A stretch of 64,000 nt of DNA from NCBI RefSeq assembly GCF_014647755.1, contig NZ_BMPU01000001.1, positions 248,001 to 312,000 on the forward strand, given 5' to 3'. Positions 34,013-42,361 of the stretch are shown here, piece by piece. Below the pieces are notes generated by a model. The model had not been told where the DNA came from, made no database searches, and worked only from the letters and a program-made list of their open reading frames with translations. The stretch is from Porphyromonas pasteri. GTDB lineage: Bacteria; Bacteroidota; Bacteroidia; Bacteroidales; Porphyromonadaceae. The position numbers and the translations under genes are program-made. Position 1 is the stretch's first letter; each line of letters opens with the position of its first letter.

Positions 34013-35980
34013 ATGAGCGCAATGATTCCTCATGTCATCACCCCCTTTATAAGGAGTAGTGTAGCCCTGCTCCTCTTGGGGTTAAGTGCACTACTCAGCT
34101 CACTCCAAGCTCAGACGCCTACGGATAGCCTCCGCTCGGATGGGGGCTGGGAAGCTTTTATCGAGAGTCAGCTGCAGGTGGGCTTGCTTACCGAAGAAGA
34201 GGCGCACGAAGCGGCAGCTCTCTATGACGAGCTACGGCGAGCCCCGCTGGACATTAATTCCGTCCGAGAGGAGGAGCTACGTCGACTCCCGATGCTCTCG
34301 GACTATCAGATCTATCAGTTCGTCCGCTATCGTACCGATCATCAGGCTTTTCATGAACTCTCAGAGCTGAAGTTGGTACCAGGCTGGAGTCTCTCGCTCA
34401 TCGCCCTGCTACGCCCCGTCATAGTCTGTCGCCCCATAGCCGAGGAGCGCCCCTTGCTGGGAAATACGTTAGAAGCCACCCACGAGGCTCGTATCTTTTA
34501 TGGTAAGCGTAGTAGCACCGGCTTTGCTTCGAAGAAGCCACTTCTCGGCTCGGAGGATGCATTACGGCTAAGCTATAGCTATGCTACGCCCCATAGCCTG
34601 AGCCTCTTCATCGCGGGGGAGAAGGACTATGGCGAGCCTTGGCGACGGGGGGCGCACCGAGGATTTGATGCCTATAGCCTGCATGCCCAACTGGAGCATC
34701 GCGCGCTGACCCTTGTCTTGGGTGACTACCGCGTGGCACGTGGTAGTGGATTGATCCTCTCGCAAGGAGCTTTCCCGCTGAGCTTCCTCTCACTGACCCC
34801 ACGCCAGGGTACGGGTGTGCGTCCTGTGAGGAGTATGACTGAGAGCGACTTCTCCCGCGGGGCAGCTGGTATGCTTCGCGTGGGAAGCTGCCGCCTGGGA
34901 CTCTTCGCCTCTCATCGTCGTATAGACGCACACCGCTCTGACGAGGGCTTGCTTACTGCGCTCTCGGAGACGGGACTGCATACGACAGAGGTGGCTTGGG
35001 CGGCACGTCGGCAAGCCTTGACCCGTCTCTATGGTGGATGGATCGAATATCGTGCCCCCGATCTTGAGCTGTCACTGCAGGGGATGTATCAAGATTGGAA
35101 AGGAGATCGACTAAGGCACCCACCAGGGAGTCAAGGTGATGCGACGCTGGAGGGCTTGCAAAGCTATGCCGCCTGGAGCTTCTCCTACCGCTATCAGACG
35201 CTCCGAGGTCACCTGCGCCTTAGTGGTGAGGCGGCCTACACCTCTCGCTCAGCGTGGGCCTTCATCCAGCACCTCTCCCATCTCCAAGGAAGCAGGGCGG
35301 ACTTTCGGCTCTCCCTCTGGCATATCGGGGCCCATTACTGGACCTATTATGGGCGAGCTGGCACGCATGCACTCCGTCCGCATAGTGAGGATGGTGGTCG
35401 TCTACAACTACAGCTTACTCCCTTCAGTAGCTTAGGGCCAACCCTCCTTTATCTCGATGCCTACCGAGCCTACTCGCAGAGGTTGGGAGATAATGTAGCA
35501 CATTCGGCTGTGAGCTATGGCCTGATGACCAGTCTCCAGATAGAGCGTGAGGCAAGTCTGAGACTACACTATCGGGGGCGAAAGGATAGTCATCGCTTCA
35601 AGCTTGAGGGGGCGTATGATCTCGGTCCTTGGCAACCTCGCCTTGCCCTCCTCTATGCTCGTGGAGCCGCATCTTCGGGATGGGCTGTACAGGGGCGCTT
35701 GCGATGGGCTCCTTCCGAACGGCTACAGCTGGATCTTTTAGCAGATGCCTTCGATGCTTCCAGCTGGGATAGCCGGCTCTATACGCTGACGCCGATGCTA
35801 CGAGGTGAGTATGGTGCGACTCTATTATATGGTAAGGGAGCTGTACTCGGAGGGCGGATGCGCTATCGTCTGAGTTCGCATTGGCAGATCGAGGGGCGTG
35901 TACAGCATGAGCATCAGCAGCGTGATGTGCGCCCGACGAAGACTCTTTTCGCCCTTTCTCTTCGCTATCGTGAATGGTGA
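34013..35980 (+). CDS. Helix-hairpin-helix outer-membrane beta-barrel protein
   Basis: About 655 residues from ATG 34013 (MSAMIPHV); the frame is open further left without an export signal. A signal peptide (to about residue 34, LQAQT) is followed by tandem HhH motifs (about 60-125: PLDINSVREEELRRLP, YQIYQFVRYR, HELSELKLVPGW) and a long beta-strand region to the end (SLRYREW). HhH motifs usually touch DNA in ComEA-like proteins, so DNA handling at the outer membrane is a reasonable guess. Downstream is tRNA-Met. Confidence 0.72.
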   Translation: MSAMIPHVITPFIRSSVALLLLGLSALLSSLQAQTPTDSLRSDGGWEAFIESQLQVGLLTEEEAHEAAALYDELRRAPLDINSVREEELRRLPMLSDYQIYQFVRYRTDHQAFHELSELKLVPGWSLSLIALLRPVIVCRPIAEERPLLGNTLEATHEARIFYGKRSSTGFASKKPLLGSEDALRLSYSYATPHSLSLFIAGEKDYGEPWRRGAHRGFDAYSLHAQLEHRALTLVLGDYRVARGSGLILSQGAFPLSFLSLTPRQGTGVRPVRSMTESDFSRGAAGMLRVGSCRLGLFASHRRIDAHRSDEGLLTALSETGLHTTEVAWAARRQALTRLYGGWIEYRAPDLELSLQGMYQDWKGDRLRHPPGSQGDATLEGLQSYAAWSFSYRYQTLRGHLRLSGEAAYTSRSAWAFIQHLSHLQGSRADFRLSLWHIGAHYWTYYGRAGTHALRPHSEDGGRLQLQLTPFSSLGPTLLYLDAYRAYSQRLGDNVAHSAVSYGLMTSLQIEREASLRLHYRGRKDSHRFKLEGAYDLGPWQPRLALLYARGAASSGWAVQGRLRWAPSERLQLDLLADAFDASSWDSRLYTLTPMLRGEYGATLLYGKGAVLGGRMRYRLSSHWQIEGRVQHEHQQRDVRPTKTLFALSLRYREW

Positions 35981-36018
35981 AGGGGCACTGTAGATACGCG
36001 CCTCAAGGGTGGTTTGAT

Positions 36019-36049
36019 TTGGCGAATAGGGCGATTATCTCTACCTTTG
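36019..36049 (+). promoter_or_regulatory. Promoter of tRNA-Met
   Basis: TTG (36019-36021), 20-bp spacer, TACCTTTG (36042-36049): close to the Bacteroidota consensus. The tRNA begins 53 bp downstream. Confidence 0.7.
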
Positions 36050-36101
36050 CGGGGCAAAGTACATAGTACTCAGCCGAGTAAGATGAGAGTTTTCTCTCAC
36101 T

Positions 36102-36178
36102 GGTCCTATAGCTCAGTCGGTTAGAGCACCTGACTCATAATCAGGGAGTCCTTGGTTCAAGCCCAAGTGGGACCACCA
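36102..36178 (+). tRNA. tRNA with CAT anticodon (tRNA-Met, elongator; Ile2 possible)
   Basis: A full cloverleaf: 7-bp acceptor stem GGTCCTA/TGGGACC, D arm AGCTCAGTCGGTTAGAGC, anticodon arm CTGACTCATAATCAG with anticodon CAT, T arm TTGGTTCAAGCCCAA, and an encoded CCA. The elongator Met identity is preferred; Ile2, with a lysidine-modified CAU, cannot be excluded without comparing identity elements. Confidence 0.9.
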
Positions 36179-36189
36179 CTATAGTAAGG

Positions 36190-36236
36190 AAGCAACATGG
36201 GGTAAGTGATCATTGATCACTTACCCCATGTTGCTT
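36190..36236 (+). terminator. Strong hairpin after tRNA-Met
   Basis: AAGCAACATGGGGTAAGTG pairs perfectly with CACTTACCCCATGTTGCTT; pairing extends through ATCA/TGAT to a very small loop, giving over 20 bp of stem. Confidence 0.8.
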
Positions 36237-36320
36237 GTACTTACCTCTCTTGTATGTAGGCTACTGCAAGCCCTCGTGCTTTCCTCTTCCGTGTGTGCGT
36301 TACGTCTGATATAATAATGC

Positions 36321-36328
36321 TAACTTTG
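36321..36328 (+). promoter_or_regulatory. Likely -7 box of the hpt-adk operon
   Basis: TAACTTTG matches TAnnTTTG, 44 bp upstream of the hpt ATG. The -33 position reads TTA rather than TTG. Confidence 0.5.
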
Positions 36329-36372
36329 TGGCTTCTTAATAAGTAAACCGTAGAGTTAAGTAACATCCGTCA

Positions 36373-36909
36373 ATGAGAGAAATAGTACTCAAGGGGCTTA
36401 CCTTCGTGCCCTATATTGATGCCAAGACTATAGGCCAGGCAGTCAAGAAGCTCGGGGAACGCCTGAAAGCTGACTTTAAAGATCGTGACCCGCTCTTTGT
36501 CTGCATCATGAATGGCTCATTCATGTTTGCCTCCGAGCTCATGTACGCTATCGACGAAGACTTCGAGGTTGCCTTTGCTCGCTATAGCAGCTACCAGGGG
36601 ACCAAGAGTACTTTTGAGCTCAAGGAAGTGATGCCTGTGACGCAGTCCCTCGAGGGGCGTGTCGTCGTCATCGTCGAGGACCTCATCGACACGGGCTTCA
36701 CTATGTACAATCTACAGAAGCACTTCTATAGCCTGGGCGCTAAGGAAGTCCACATCGCTGCGATGCTCTCCAAGCCCGAGGCCTTGAAGTGTGACGTCCA
36801 CACGGACTACGTAGCGATGGAGATCGAGAATAAGTTCATCCTCGGTCATGGGCTTGACTACGATGACTACGGTCGCATGTTCAGAGATATTTATCAACTA
36901 AAAGACTAA
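36373..36909 (+). CDS. hpt: Hypoxanthine phosphoribosyltransferase
   Basis: 178 residues. Purine salvage: hypoxanthine, and usually guanine, plus PRPP gives IMP or GMP. VVVIVEDLIDTGFTM (about 95-109) is the PRPP-binding loop and CIMNGSFMFASEL the pyrophosphate loop; NKFILGHGLDYDDYGR lies at the C-terminus. adk follows after 19 bp, so a nucleotide-metabolism operon. Confidence 0.93.
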   Translation: MREIVLKGLTFVPYIDAKTIGQAVKKLGERLKADFKDRDPLFVCIMNGSFMFASELMYAIDEDFEVAFARYSSYQGTKSTFELKEVMPVTQSLEGRVVVIVEDLIDTGFTMYNLQKHFYSLGAKEVHIAAMLSKPEALKCDVHTDYVAMEIENKFILGHGLDYDDYGRMFRDIYQLKD

Positions 36910-36928
36910 TCATACTTTAGAGACAACG

Positions 36929-37501
36929 ATGCTTAATTTAGTGATCTTCGGAGCACCAGGCTCTGGCAAGGGAACACAGAGTGAAGTCCTTATCGAACAG
37001 TTCGGGTTCGATCACATTTCCACCGGCGACCTCCTGCGCGCAGAGATCAAGCAGGGTAGTGAGCTGGGGAAGTCTGCCAAGAGCTATATCGATGCCGGTC
37101 AGCTTGTCCCCGACAGCCTGATCATCGGCATGATCGAGAAGGTACTCCAGGAGCGCCAGCCCAAGAAGGGGCTTATCCTCGACGGGTTCCCCCGCACTGT
37201 AGCTCAGGCCGAAGCGCTGGATGCGCTCTACGCCAAGCACGGGACTGCTGTACATGCTGTCCTGGACCTTCAGGTCGCCGAAGACGAACTCATCCAGCGC
37301 CTGCTGAAGCGCGGTGAAGAGAGCGGTCGTAGCGATGACAACCTCGAGACTATCCAGAAGCGCCTCGATGTCTATCACGCTCAGACGGCTCCTATCGCTG
37401 AGCATTACGCTAAGAAGGGGGTGCACCACGCCATCGAAGGTAGCGGCGCTATCGCTGATATCACGGCACGCATCGCTAAGGTCGTCAACGCCCTGAACTA
37501 A
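36929..37501 (+). CDS. adk: Adenylate kinase, short-lid type
   Basis: 190 residues. Converts AMP and ATP to two ADP. P-loop GAPGSGKGTQ at about 8-17, STGDLLR in the AMP-binding part, and LDGFPRTVAQAE. The LID between RLLKRGEESGR and the QKRLDVYH helix is short, without the zinc ribbon of the long form. Starts 19 bp after hpt. Confidence 0.95.
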   Translation: MLNLVIFGAPGSGKGTQSEVLIEQFGFDHISTGDLLRAEIKQGSELGKSAKSYIDAGQLVPDSLIIGMIEKVLQERQPKKGLILDGFPRTVAQAEALDALYAKHGTAVHAVLDLQVAEDELIQRLLKRGEESGRSDDNLETIQKRLDVYHAQTAPIAEHYAKKGVHHAIEGSGAIADITARIAKVVNALN

Positions 37502-37624
37502 GGACAAGACCACCAGCATGTAGCCCAGCCTCATTGGTTGGAGGACAAGGCATAGTGCCTGGAGCGTGGCGCTTCTCACCCACGGGTGAATCGGCTGACC
37601 AGACTTCAGACACGTGCCTTTCCT

Positions 37625-37632
37625 TATTTTTG
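37625..37632 (+). promoter_or_regulatory. Possible -7 box of obg
   Basis: TATTTTTG fits TAnnTTTG and ends 32 bp before the obg ATG. No TTG at the -33 distance. The 163-bp gap after adk otherwise shows no clear terminator. Confidence 0.4.
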
Positions 37633-37664
37633 TACCACATTAATCCTAGAAGACGAGAGCCACT

Positions 37665-38864
37665 ATGGCAGAATCAAACTTTGTAGACTACGTCAAGATC
37701 TACTGTCGCTCAGGTAAGGGCGGCCGAGGCTCTACGCACTTCCGTAGAGAGAAGTACATCCCCAAGGGCGGCCCTGATGGCGGGGATGGCGGTCGTGGTG
37801 GTGACATCTATATCCGCGCCAATGAGAACTACTGGACCCTCCTCCACCTGCGCTATCAGCGCCATGTCATCGCGACAAGCGGGGGCGGTGGTGGTAGAAA
37901 CCGCTCCACGGGCTGTGATGGTGAGGACCAAATCATAGAGGTCCCCGTAGGCACCGCTGTCTATGATGCCCTCACGGGGGAATTCATCATGGACCTCAAC
38001 CGCCACGGGCAGCAGGAGCTTCTCGTCAAGGGCGGTCGTGGCGGTAAGGGGAATACCTTCTTCAAGACACCTACCAACCAAGCTCCACGCTATGCCCAGC
38101 CAGGTGAGCCTGCTCAGGAGCGCACCGTCATCCTCCAGCTCAAGATGCTCGCCGATGTCGGTCTTGTTGGTCTCCCTAATGCAGGGAAGTCCACGCTCCT
38201 CTCTGTCATCACTGCAGCTAAGCCCAAGATCGCGAACTATCCCTTCACGACGCTGGAGCCTAACCTCGGCATGGTGCGCTATCGTGATGACCGCTCCTTC
38301 GTCATGGCAGATATCCCTGGTATCATCGAGGGCGCTGCAGAAGGGCGTGGCTTAGGCTTGCGCTTCCTTCGTCACATTGAGCGCAACGCTCTGCTCCTCT
38401 TCATGATCCCAGCCGATACGGAGAATATCGCTGCAGAGTATCGTCTCCTCCTCAGTGAGCTGGTCAAGTACAATGCTGAGCTCACGGAGAAGCGAAAGGT
38501 CCTCTGCATCACCAAGTGTGACTTGATCGATGAGGAGATCCAGGGCTGGATCGTTGATGAGCTGCACAAGGAGCTCCCCCAAGAGTTACCAATCTGCTTC
38601 ATCTCTGCTGCTGCTCACCAAGGACTCACCGAGCTGAAGGACCTCCTGTGGCAGGAGCTTAATCGTGAGACGAAGCACCGCACCGAGTCTATCATCCAGC
38701 AATCTATTGACGTCACAAGCCTCACCTTTGATGATGATGATGACCTCCCCAGCTTTGATGAAGAAGATGAAGACTTCGAAGAAGAATGGGATGACGAAGA
38801 TGGCGACCTGGAGTTCGATTGGGACGATGTCGAGATCGAAGCCGATGAGGCTATCGAGGACTAG
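37665..38864 (+). CDS. obg: Obg/CgtA GTPase
   Basis: 399 residues. Obg assists 50S assembly and stress signalling. The glycine-rich Obg fold occupies about 1-158 ([20 protein letters not shown]), the G domain about 160-335 ([12 protein letters not shown] as G1, [16 protein letters not shown] as G3, TKCDLID as G4). The last 45 residues are strongly acidic ([27 protein letters not shown]), as in many Obg proteins, replacing the OCT domain. A strong terminator follows. Confidence 0.95.
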   Translation: MAESNFVDYVKIYCRSGKGGRGSTHFRREKYIPKGGPDGGDGGRGGDIYIRANENYWTLLHLRYQRHVIATSGGGGGRNRSTGCDGEDQIIEVPVGTAVYDALTGEFIMDLNRHGQQELLVKGGRGGKGNTFFKTPTNQAPRYAQPGEPAQERTVILQLKMLADVGLVGLPNAGKSTLLSVITAAKPKIANYPFTTLEPNLGMVRYRDDRSFVMADIPGIIEGAAEGRGLGLRFLRHIERNALLLFMIPADTENIAAEYRLLLSELVKYNAELTEKRKVLCITKCDLIDEEIQGWIVDELHKELPQELPICFISAAAHQGLTELKDLLWQELNRETKHRTESIIQQSIDVTSLTFDDDDDLPSFDEEDEDFEEEWDDEDGDLEFDWDDVEIEADEAIED

Positions 38865-38896
38865 CATAGCTCCGCCGACAACTAATTACACGTTAC

Positions 38897-38934
38897 AGAG
38901 GGCGTCTCTGGGGGCATTCCCAGAGGCGCCCTCT
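38897..38934 (+). terminator. Terminator of obg
   Basis: AGAGGGCGTCTCTGGG pairs with CCCAGAGGCGCCCTCT (one G-U pair) around a 6-nt loop. Its right end touches the -33 box of the tRNA-Thr promoter. Confidence 0.85.
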
Positions 38935-38963
38935 TGCATTTTCGGATATTTATACTACTTTTG
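38934..38963 (+). promoter_or_regulatory. Promoter of tRNA-Thr
   Basis: TTG (38934-38936), a 19-bp spacer, TACTTTTG (38956-38963): a perfect match to TTG-N19-TAnnTTTG. The first base of the -33 box is the last base of the obg terminator stem. Confidence 0.75.
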
Positions 38964-39067
38964 CACTGGGTAAGTCCTATACGACCAGCTCCCTTTGACT
39001 CCCCCAGGGCTTGATCGCAGCAAGGGTATTAGGTTGTAGCGGTGCGATATAGATCGCTTACCCACCT

Positions 39068-39141
39068 GCCTCTTTAGCTCAGTTGGCCAGAGCACGTGAT
39101 TTGTAATCTCGGGGTCGTTGGTTCGAATCCGACAAGAGGCT
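39068..39141 (+). tRNA. tRNA-Thr (TGT)
   Basis: Acceptor stem GCCTCTT/AAGAGGC, D arm AGCTCAGTTGGCCAGAGC, anticodon loop TTTGTAA with anticodon TGT, and T arm GTTGGTTCGAATCCGAC. CCA is not encoded. The anticodon stem CGTGA/TCTCG has a T-T mismatch at its centre. Confidence 0.9.
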
Positions 39142-39150
39142 CAAAGAAAG

Positions 39151-39184
39151 AAAAGGGGATGTGCCAATCGACACATCCCCTTTT
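39151..39184 (+). terminator. Terminator of tRNA-Thr
   Basis: AAAAGGGGATGTG pairs perfectly with CACATCCCCTTTT; the T run is part of the stem. Confidence 0.85.
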
Positions 39185-39241
39185 CTATTGCCTTTTAATA
39201 TGAGATGATGATATCTCTATCTGCATCGAATTAATCCGCCT

Positions 39242-41284
39242 ATGACAAGCAAGCATTACATACTATTATTAAGTGGCTGCCTACTCCTCAGGGCAAGTGC
39301 CGAGGCGTCGGTAGATAAGCTTCTTCCTCGTCCCCAGCATCTGGAGATGCACGCGGGGAAGTGCAGTACGAACCGTCTTAAGCCCGAGGGGCTGTATCTA
39401 CAGGACGAGCTGAAGGAAATACTTCAGCGGAACGGCTGTGCCATCGATTCGCGTAGCCCCATCGTGGTGCGTACCTCGATCGTACCCTCGCTCCCCAAGG
39501 TTTACTTCAATAAGGAGGAAGCCTATCGCCTTCGCATCGGATCGGATGGTATCTACGTGGATGCACTCGAGCGTATCGGCTTGTATCGTGGCCTGCAGAC
39601 CTTAGAGCAGCTCCTCATCTCGGCAGAGAAGAAGGGCGAGCTGGAGGCGTGCGATATCATCGACTGGCCTTCCTTCCGCATGCGAGGCCTTATGCACGAT
39701 CTCGGCCGTGCCTTCATCCCAATGGAAGAGCTGAAGAAGCAGGTACGTCTCTTGGCGCAATACAAGGTCAATACGCTGCACCTGCACCTCACCGAGCATC
39801 AAGCGTGGCGACTGCAGAGCAAGCGCTATCCTCAGCTGACGGAGGCTCGCCACACGACACGTATGCCAGGGAAGTTCTACACCCTCTCGGAGCTACAAGA
39901 TCTGGCACGCCTGTGCAAGGAGCTACGTATCACGCTCATCCCCGAGATCGATATGCCGGGGCACAGCTCTGCTTTCTCGCGAGCCATGGGCTTCGATATG
40001 CAGACGCCCGAGGGCAAGCGCGTCGTCAAGGACATCCTTACGGAGCTGGCCGAGAGTCTTGATGTGCCTTACATTCACTTGGGTACGGATGAGACAGACT
40101 TCACGGATAAGCTCTTCGTCCCTGAGATGGTCGAGCACGTTCGTTCGCTTGGAAAGAAGGCTATCGCATGGAACCCCGGCTGGCCCTTCAAGAGTAAGGA
40201 AGTCGACCTCCTCCACCTATGGAGCTCAAAGGGACGCATCGTGTACGGCACGCCTGCCATCGATAGTCGCTACCATTACCTCAATCACTACGATCTCTTC
40301 GCCGATATCCAGATGCTCTACAGCAGTAAGATCCTCGGCGTCACGGCGAGCAATACGAACGTGATGGGGGCGATACTCGCCGTATGGAATGACCGCTATG
40401 TGGAGTCTCCTCGCACTATCATGCAGGAGAATGCCGTCTACCCCAATATGCTTGCTTTGGCCGAGCGCGCTTGGCTTGGAGGCGGTGCGGGATACTTCAA
40501 CGCTCCGACCGCAGCGCTTTCTCCCGAAGCGAGCCCCGAGACGCGAGAGGCTTTTGTGGACTTCGAGCGTAGACTCCTGTGGCATAAGGATCGTGTCTTC
40601 GCCAGCGAGCCCTTCCCCTACGTGGCGCAGAGCCATGCCCAGTGGTATGTCAGCCCCGCCTATCCCAACGGTGGCGACCTTGCAGCCTCGTACCTGCCCG
40701 AAGAGCAGTACCTCAAGCAGATGAAGGCGCACCAGTATGCTCCGCCTGCCGAGGTGGGTGGAGAAGCCTACCCCTACCAGCGCACCAGCGGAGGTTCGGG
40801 TGTCTATCTCCGTCACACGTGGGGAGATATTTGCTACGGCCTCGTCCCCAACGCATCGGAGAATAGCACTGTCTACGCTACGGCTTGGGTGCACAGCGAT
40901 GCCGCCACGACGGCAGGCCTGATCTTCGAGACGCAGAATTATAGCCGTTCGGAGGCTGACGTAGCTCCCCCGCAAGGTACGTGGGACTATAAGGGCAGCC
41001 GTCTGTGGGTCAATGGAGAAGCTATCGCGCCTCCCCGCTGGCAGAATGCTGTCGGGCAGCGCAACATTGATCTTCCCCTTGCCAACGAGAACGCAGCTTC
41101 GCGCCCACCCCTACAGATCCAGCTGCAGAAGGGCTGGAATCAAATTCTGATTAAGCTACCGATTGGGCGCTTCACGCTCCCCGAGATTCGGCTGAATAAG
41201 TGGATGTTCGCCGCGGCGATCACCACGCCCGACGGCAGCAAGGCTTTGCCGAATCTACAGTACGCCAAGCCCAGCCTCAAGTAG
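39242..41284 (+). CDS. Secreted GH20 beta-N-acetylhexosaminidase
   Basis: 680 residues. A signal peptide to about residue 22 is followed by a small GH20b domain (about 25-140), then the GH20 barrel (about 145-480): RMRGLMHDLGRAF, LHLHLTEHQAWRL, PEIDMPGHSSAF, and HLGTDETDF with the catalytic D283/E284 pair. The C-terminal third (about 500-680) is beta-rich and may bind sugar. It would remove terminal GlcNAc or GalNAc by substrate-assisted catalysis, fitting host-glycan use with the GH29 and GH92 enzymes. It ends at a shared terminator. Confidence 0.9.
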   Translation: MTSKHYILLLSGCLLLRASAEASVDKLLPRPQHLEMHAGKCSTNRLKPEGLYLQDELKEILQRNGCAIDSRSPIVVRTSIVPSLPKVYFNKEEAYRLRIGSDGIYVDALERIGLYRGLQTLEQLLISAEKKGELEACDIIDWPSFRMRGLMHDLGRAFIPMEELKKQVRLLAQYKVNTLHLHLTEHQAWRLQSKRYPQLTEARHTTRMPGKFYTLSELQDLARLCKELRITLIPEIDMPGHSSAFSRAMGFDMQTPEGKRVVKDILTELAESLDVPYIHLGTDETDFTDKLFVPEMVEHVRSLGKKAIAWNPGWPFKSKEVDLLHLWSSKGRIVYGTPAIDSRYHYLNHYDLFADIQMLYSSKILGVTASNTNVMGAILAVWNDRYVESPRTIMQENAVYPNMLALAERAWLGGGAGYFNAPTAALSPEASPETREAFVDFERRLLWHKDRVFASEPFPYVAQSHAQWYVSPAYPNGGDLAASYLPEEQYLKQMKAHQYAPPAEVGGEAYPYQRTSGGSGVYLRHTWGDICYGLVPNASENSTVYATAWVHSDAATTAGLIFETQNYSRSEADVAPPQGTWDYKGSRLWVNGEAIAPPRWQNAVGQRNIDLPLANENAASRPPLQIQLQKGWNQILIKLPIGRFTLPEIRLNKWMFAAAITTPDGSKALPNLQYAKPSLK

Positions 41285-41311
41285 GCGCTTCGGCCTCGGC
41301 TCATTTAGCAC

Positions 41312-41351
41312 AAGAGGGTGCAAGGGAAGGATACTTCCTTTGCACCCTCTT
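41312..41351. terminator. Terminator between GH20 gene and array B2
   Basis: AAGAGGGTGCAAGGGAAG pairs with CTTCCTTTGCACCCTCTT (one G-U pair), followed by TTTCTTTT on the right. Confidence 0.85.
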
Positions 41352-41380
41352 TTCTTTTGATAATCAAGGGGATGAGATCT

Positions 41381-41463
41381 CCGTATATACGGCCGGAAAC
41401 TTCCGTATATGCGCAGGGGGATTTTCGTATATACGAAAATAAATTTCCGCATATACGGAAATT
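41381..41463. repeat. Family B palindrome array B2, 4 units, 22-bp pitch
   Basis: TATATA positions at 41384, 41406, 41428 and 41450, exactly 22 bp apart. Unit 1 is a perfect CCGTATATACGG; the last unit CGCATATACGGAAATTTA matches the last unit of array B1. It lies between convergent genes (GH20 and HAD), the only array in the window in that position. Confidence 0.9.
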
Positions 41464-41584
41464 TATCGCTGTGCGCACAGCGTTTTTTCGCCATGCTTTC
41501 ATAGGAAGAAGGCGGGGGCTTGGGCGCCTTAGCGAGGGACGAAAAGTAAGAGAAGGGCCTTCCACCTCTTCTCCCCCAGCGAGG

Positions 41585-42361
41585 CTACACGGGGAGCGTC
41601 CAGTGCGTGCGCAGGATGGGCAGCGCTTCGGAGAGCTCTTGCATCGAGTCGAAGACGAGGTGTGCACCTTCGTCAGCAAGAGCGCTGTCGGGAAGCAAGC
41701 CCGTATTCACCGCTATGGTGAAGATGCCTGCAGCGACGGCCGCCCGCACACCCATGGGGGCATTCTCCACGACGAAGGCCTCGGCAGCGCTTACTCCAGC
41801 CTTCTCCAAGCCCATCAGGTAGGGCTCGGGGTCAGGCTTGCCACGGCGCACGTCCTTGCCTGTGACCATAAGATCTTCGGAGAAGACCTTGGGGAAGGCT
41901 TCATCCAGCCGCCCCAAGAGCGAGGCTTGCGAAGAGCCTGTGACGACAAGGCGCTCCACGTCGGAGAGCTCGGCGAGTACCAGCTCGACACCAGGGAGTG
42001 TCTTGCCCGAATTGTACTTGTTGAAGAGCTGTGTCTTGCGCTCATACAGCCACTTCGTCTCCTCGGGGGAGGCGTCGCGGCCGAGAGTACGCTGGTAGAG
42101 TAGCTTGATCGTGTAGCTACCCGTCTGGCCTTCGAACCAATAGACGTCCTCTTCGCTCATCTGCAAGCCTACCTCGTGAGCGGCTTGCACCCACGAACGG
42201 CAGTGCGCGGGCATCGAATCGAAGAGCACGCCATCCATGTCGAAGAGTGCCGCGGAGAGCGTAGGGAAGGGCGCGCTGAGGCCTTGCTCAGCGCGGTAGG
42301 TGCGGAGTGCCTTGAGGACTCCTTCGGTGCGTGCAGCCTTATTCTCTGTCACGTACTTCAC
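41585..42361 (-). CDS. HAD-family sugar-phosphate phosphatase / beta-phosphoglucomutase-like
   Basis: About 258 residues from GTG 42361. HAD class I with an alpha-helical cap: ALFDMDGVLFDSMP (D41 and D43) is motif I, VVTGSSQASL motif II, KPDPEPYL motif III, and VVENAPMGVRAA motif IV. The Asp at the second motif I position fits phosphatase or beta-phosphoglucomutase activity. The first 23 bp overlap the DAACS symporter gene, so translation is probably coupled. The exact substrate is unknown. Confidence 0.82.
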   Translation of the reverse strand: MKYVTENKAARTEGVLKALRTYRAEQGLSAPFPTLSAALFDMDGVLFDSMPAHCRSWVQAAHEVGLQMSEEDVYWFEGQTGSYTIKLLYQRTLGRDASPEETKWLYERKTQLFNKYNSGKTLPGVELVLAELSDVERLVVTGSSQASLLGRLDEAFPKVFSEDLMVTGKDVRRGKPDPEPYLMGLEKAGVSAAEAFVVENAPMGVRAAVAAGIFTIAVNTGLLPDSALADEGAHLVFDSMQELSEALPILRTHWTLPV

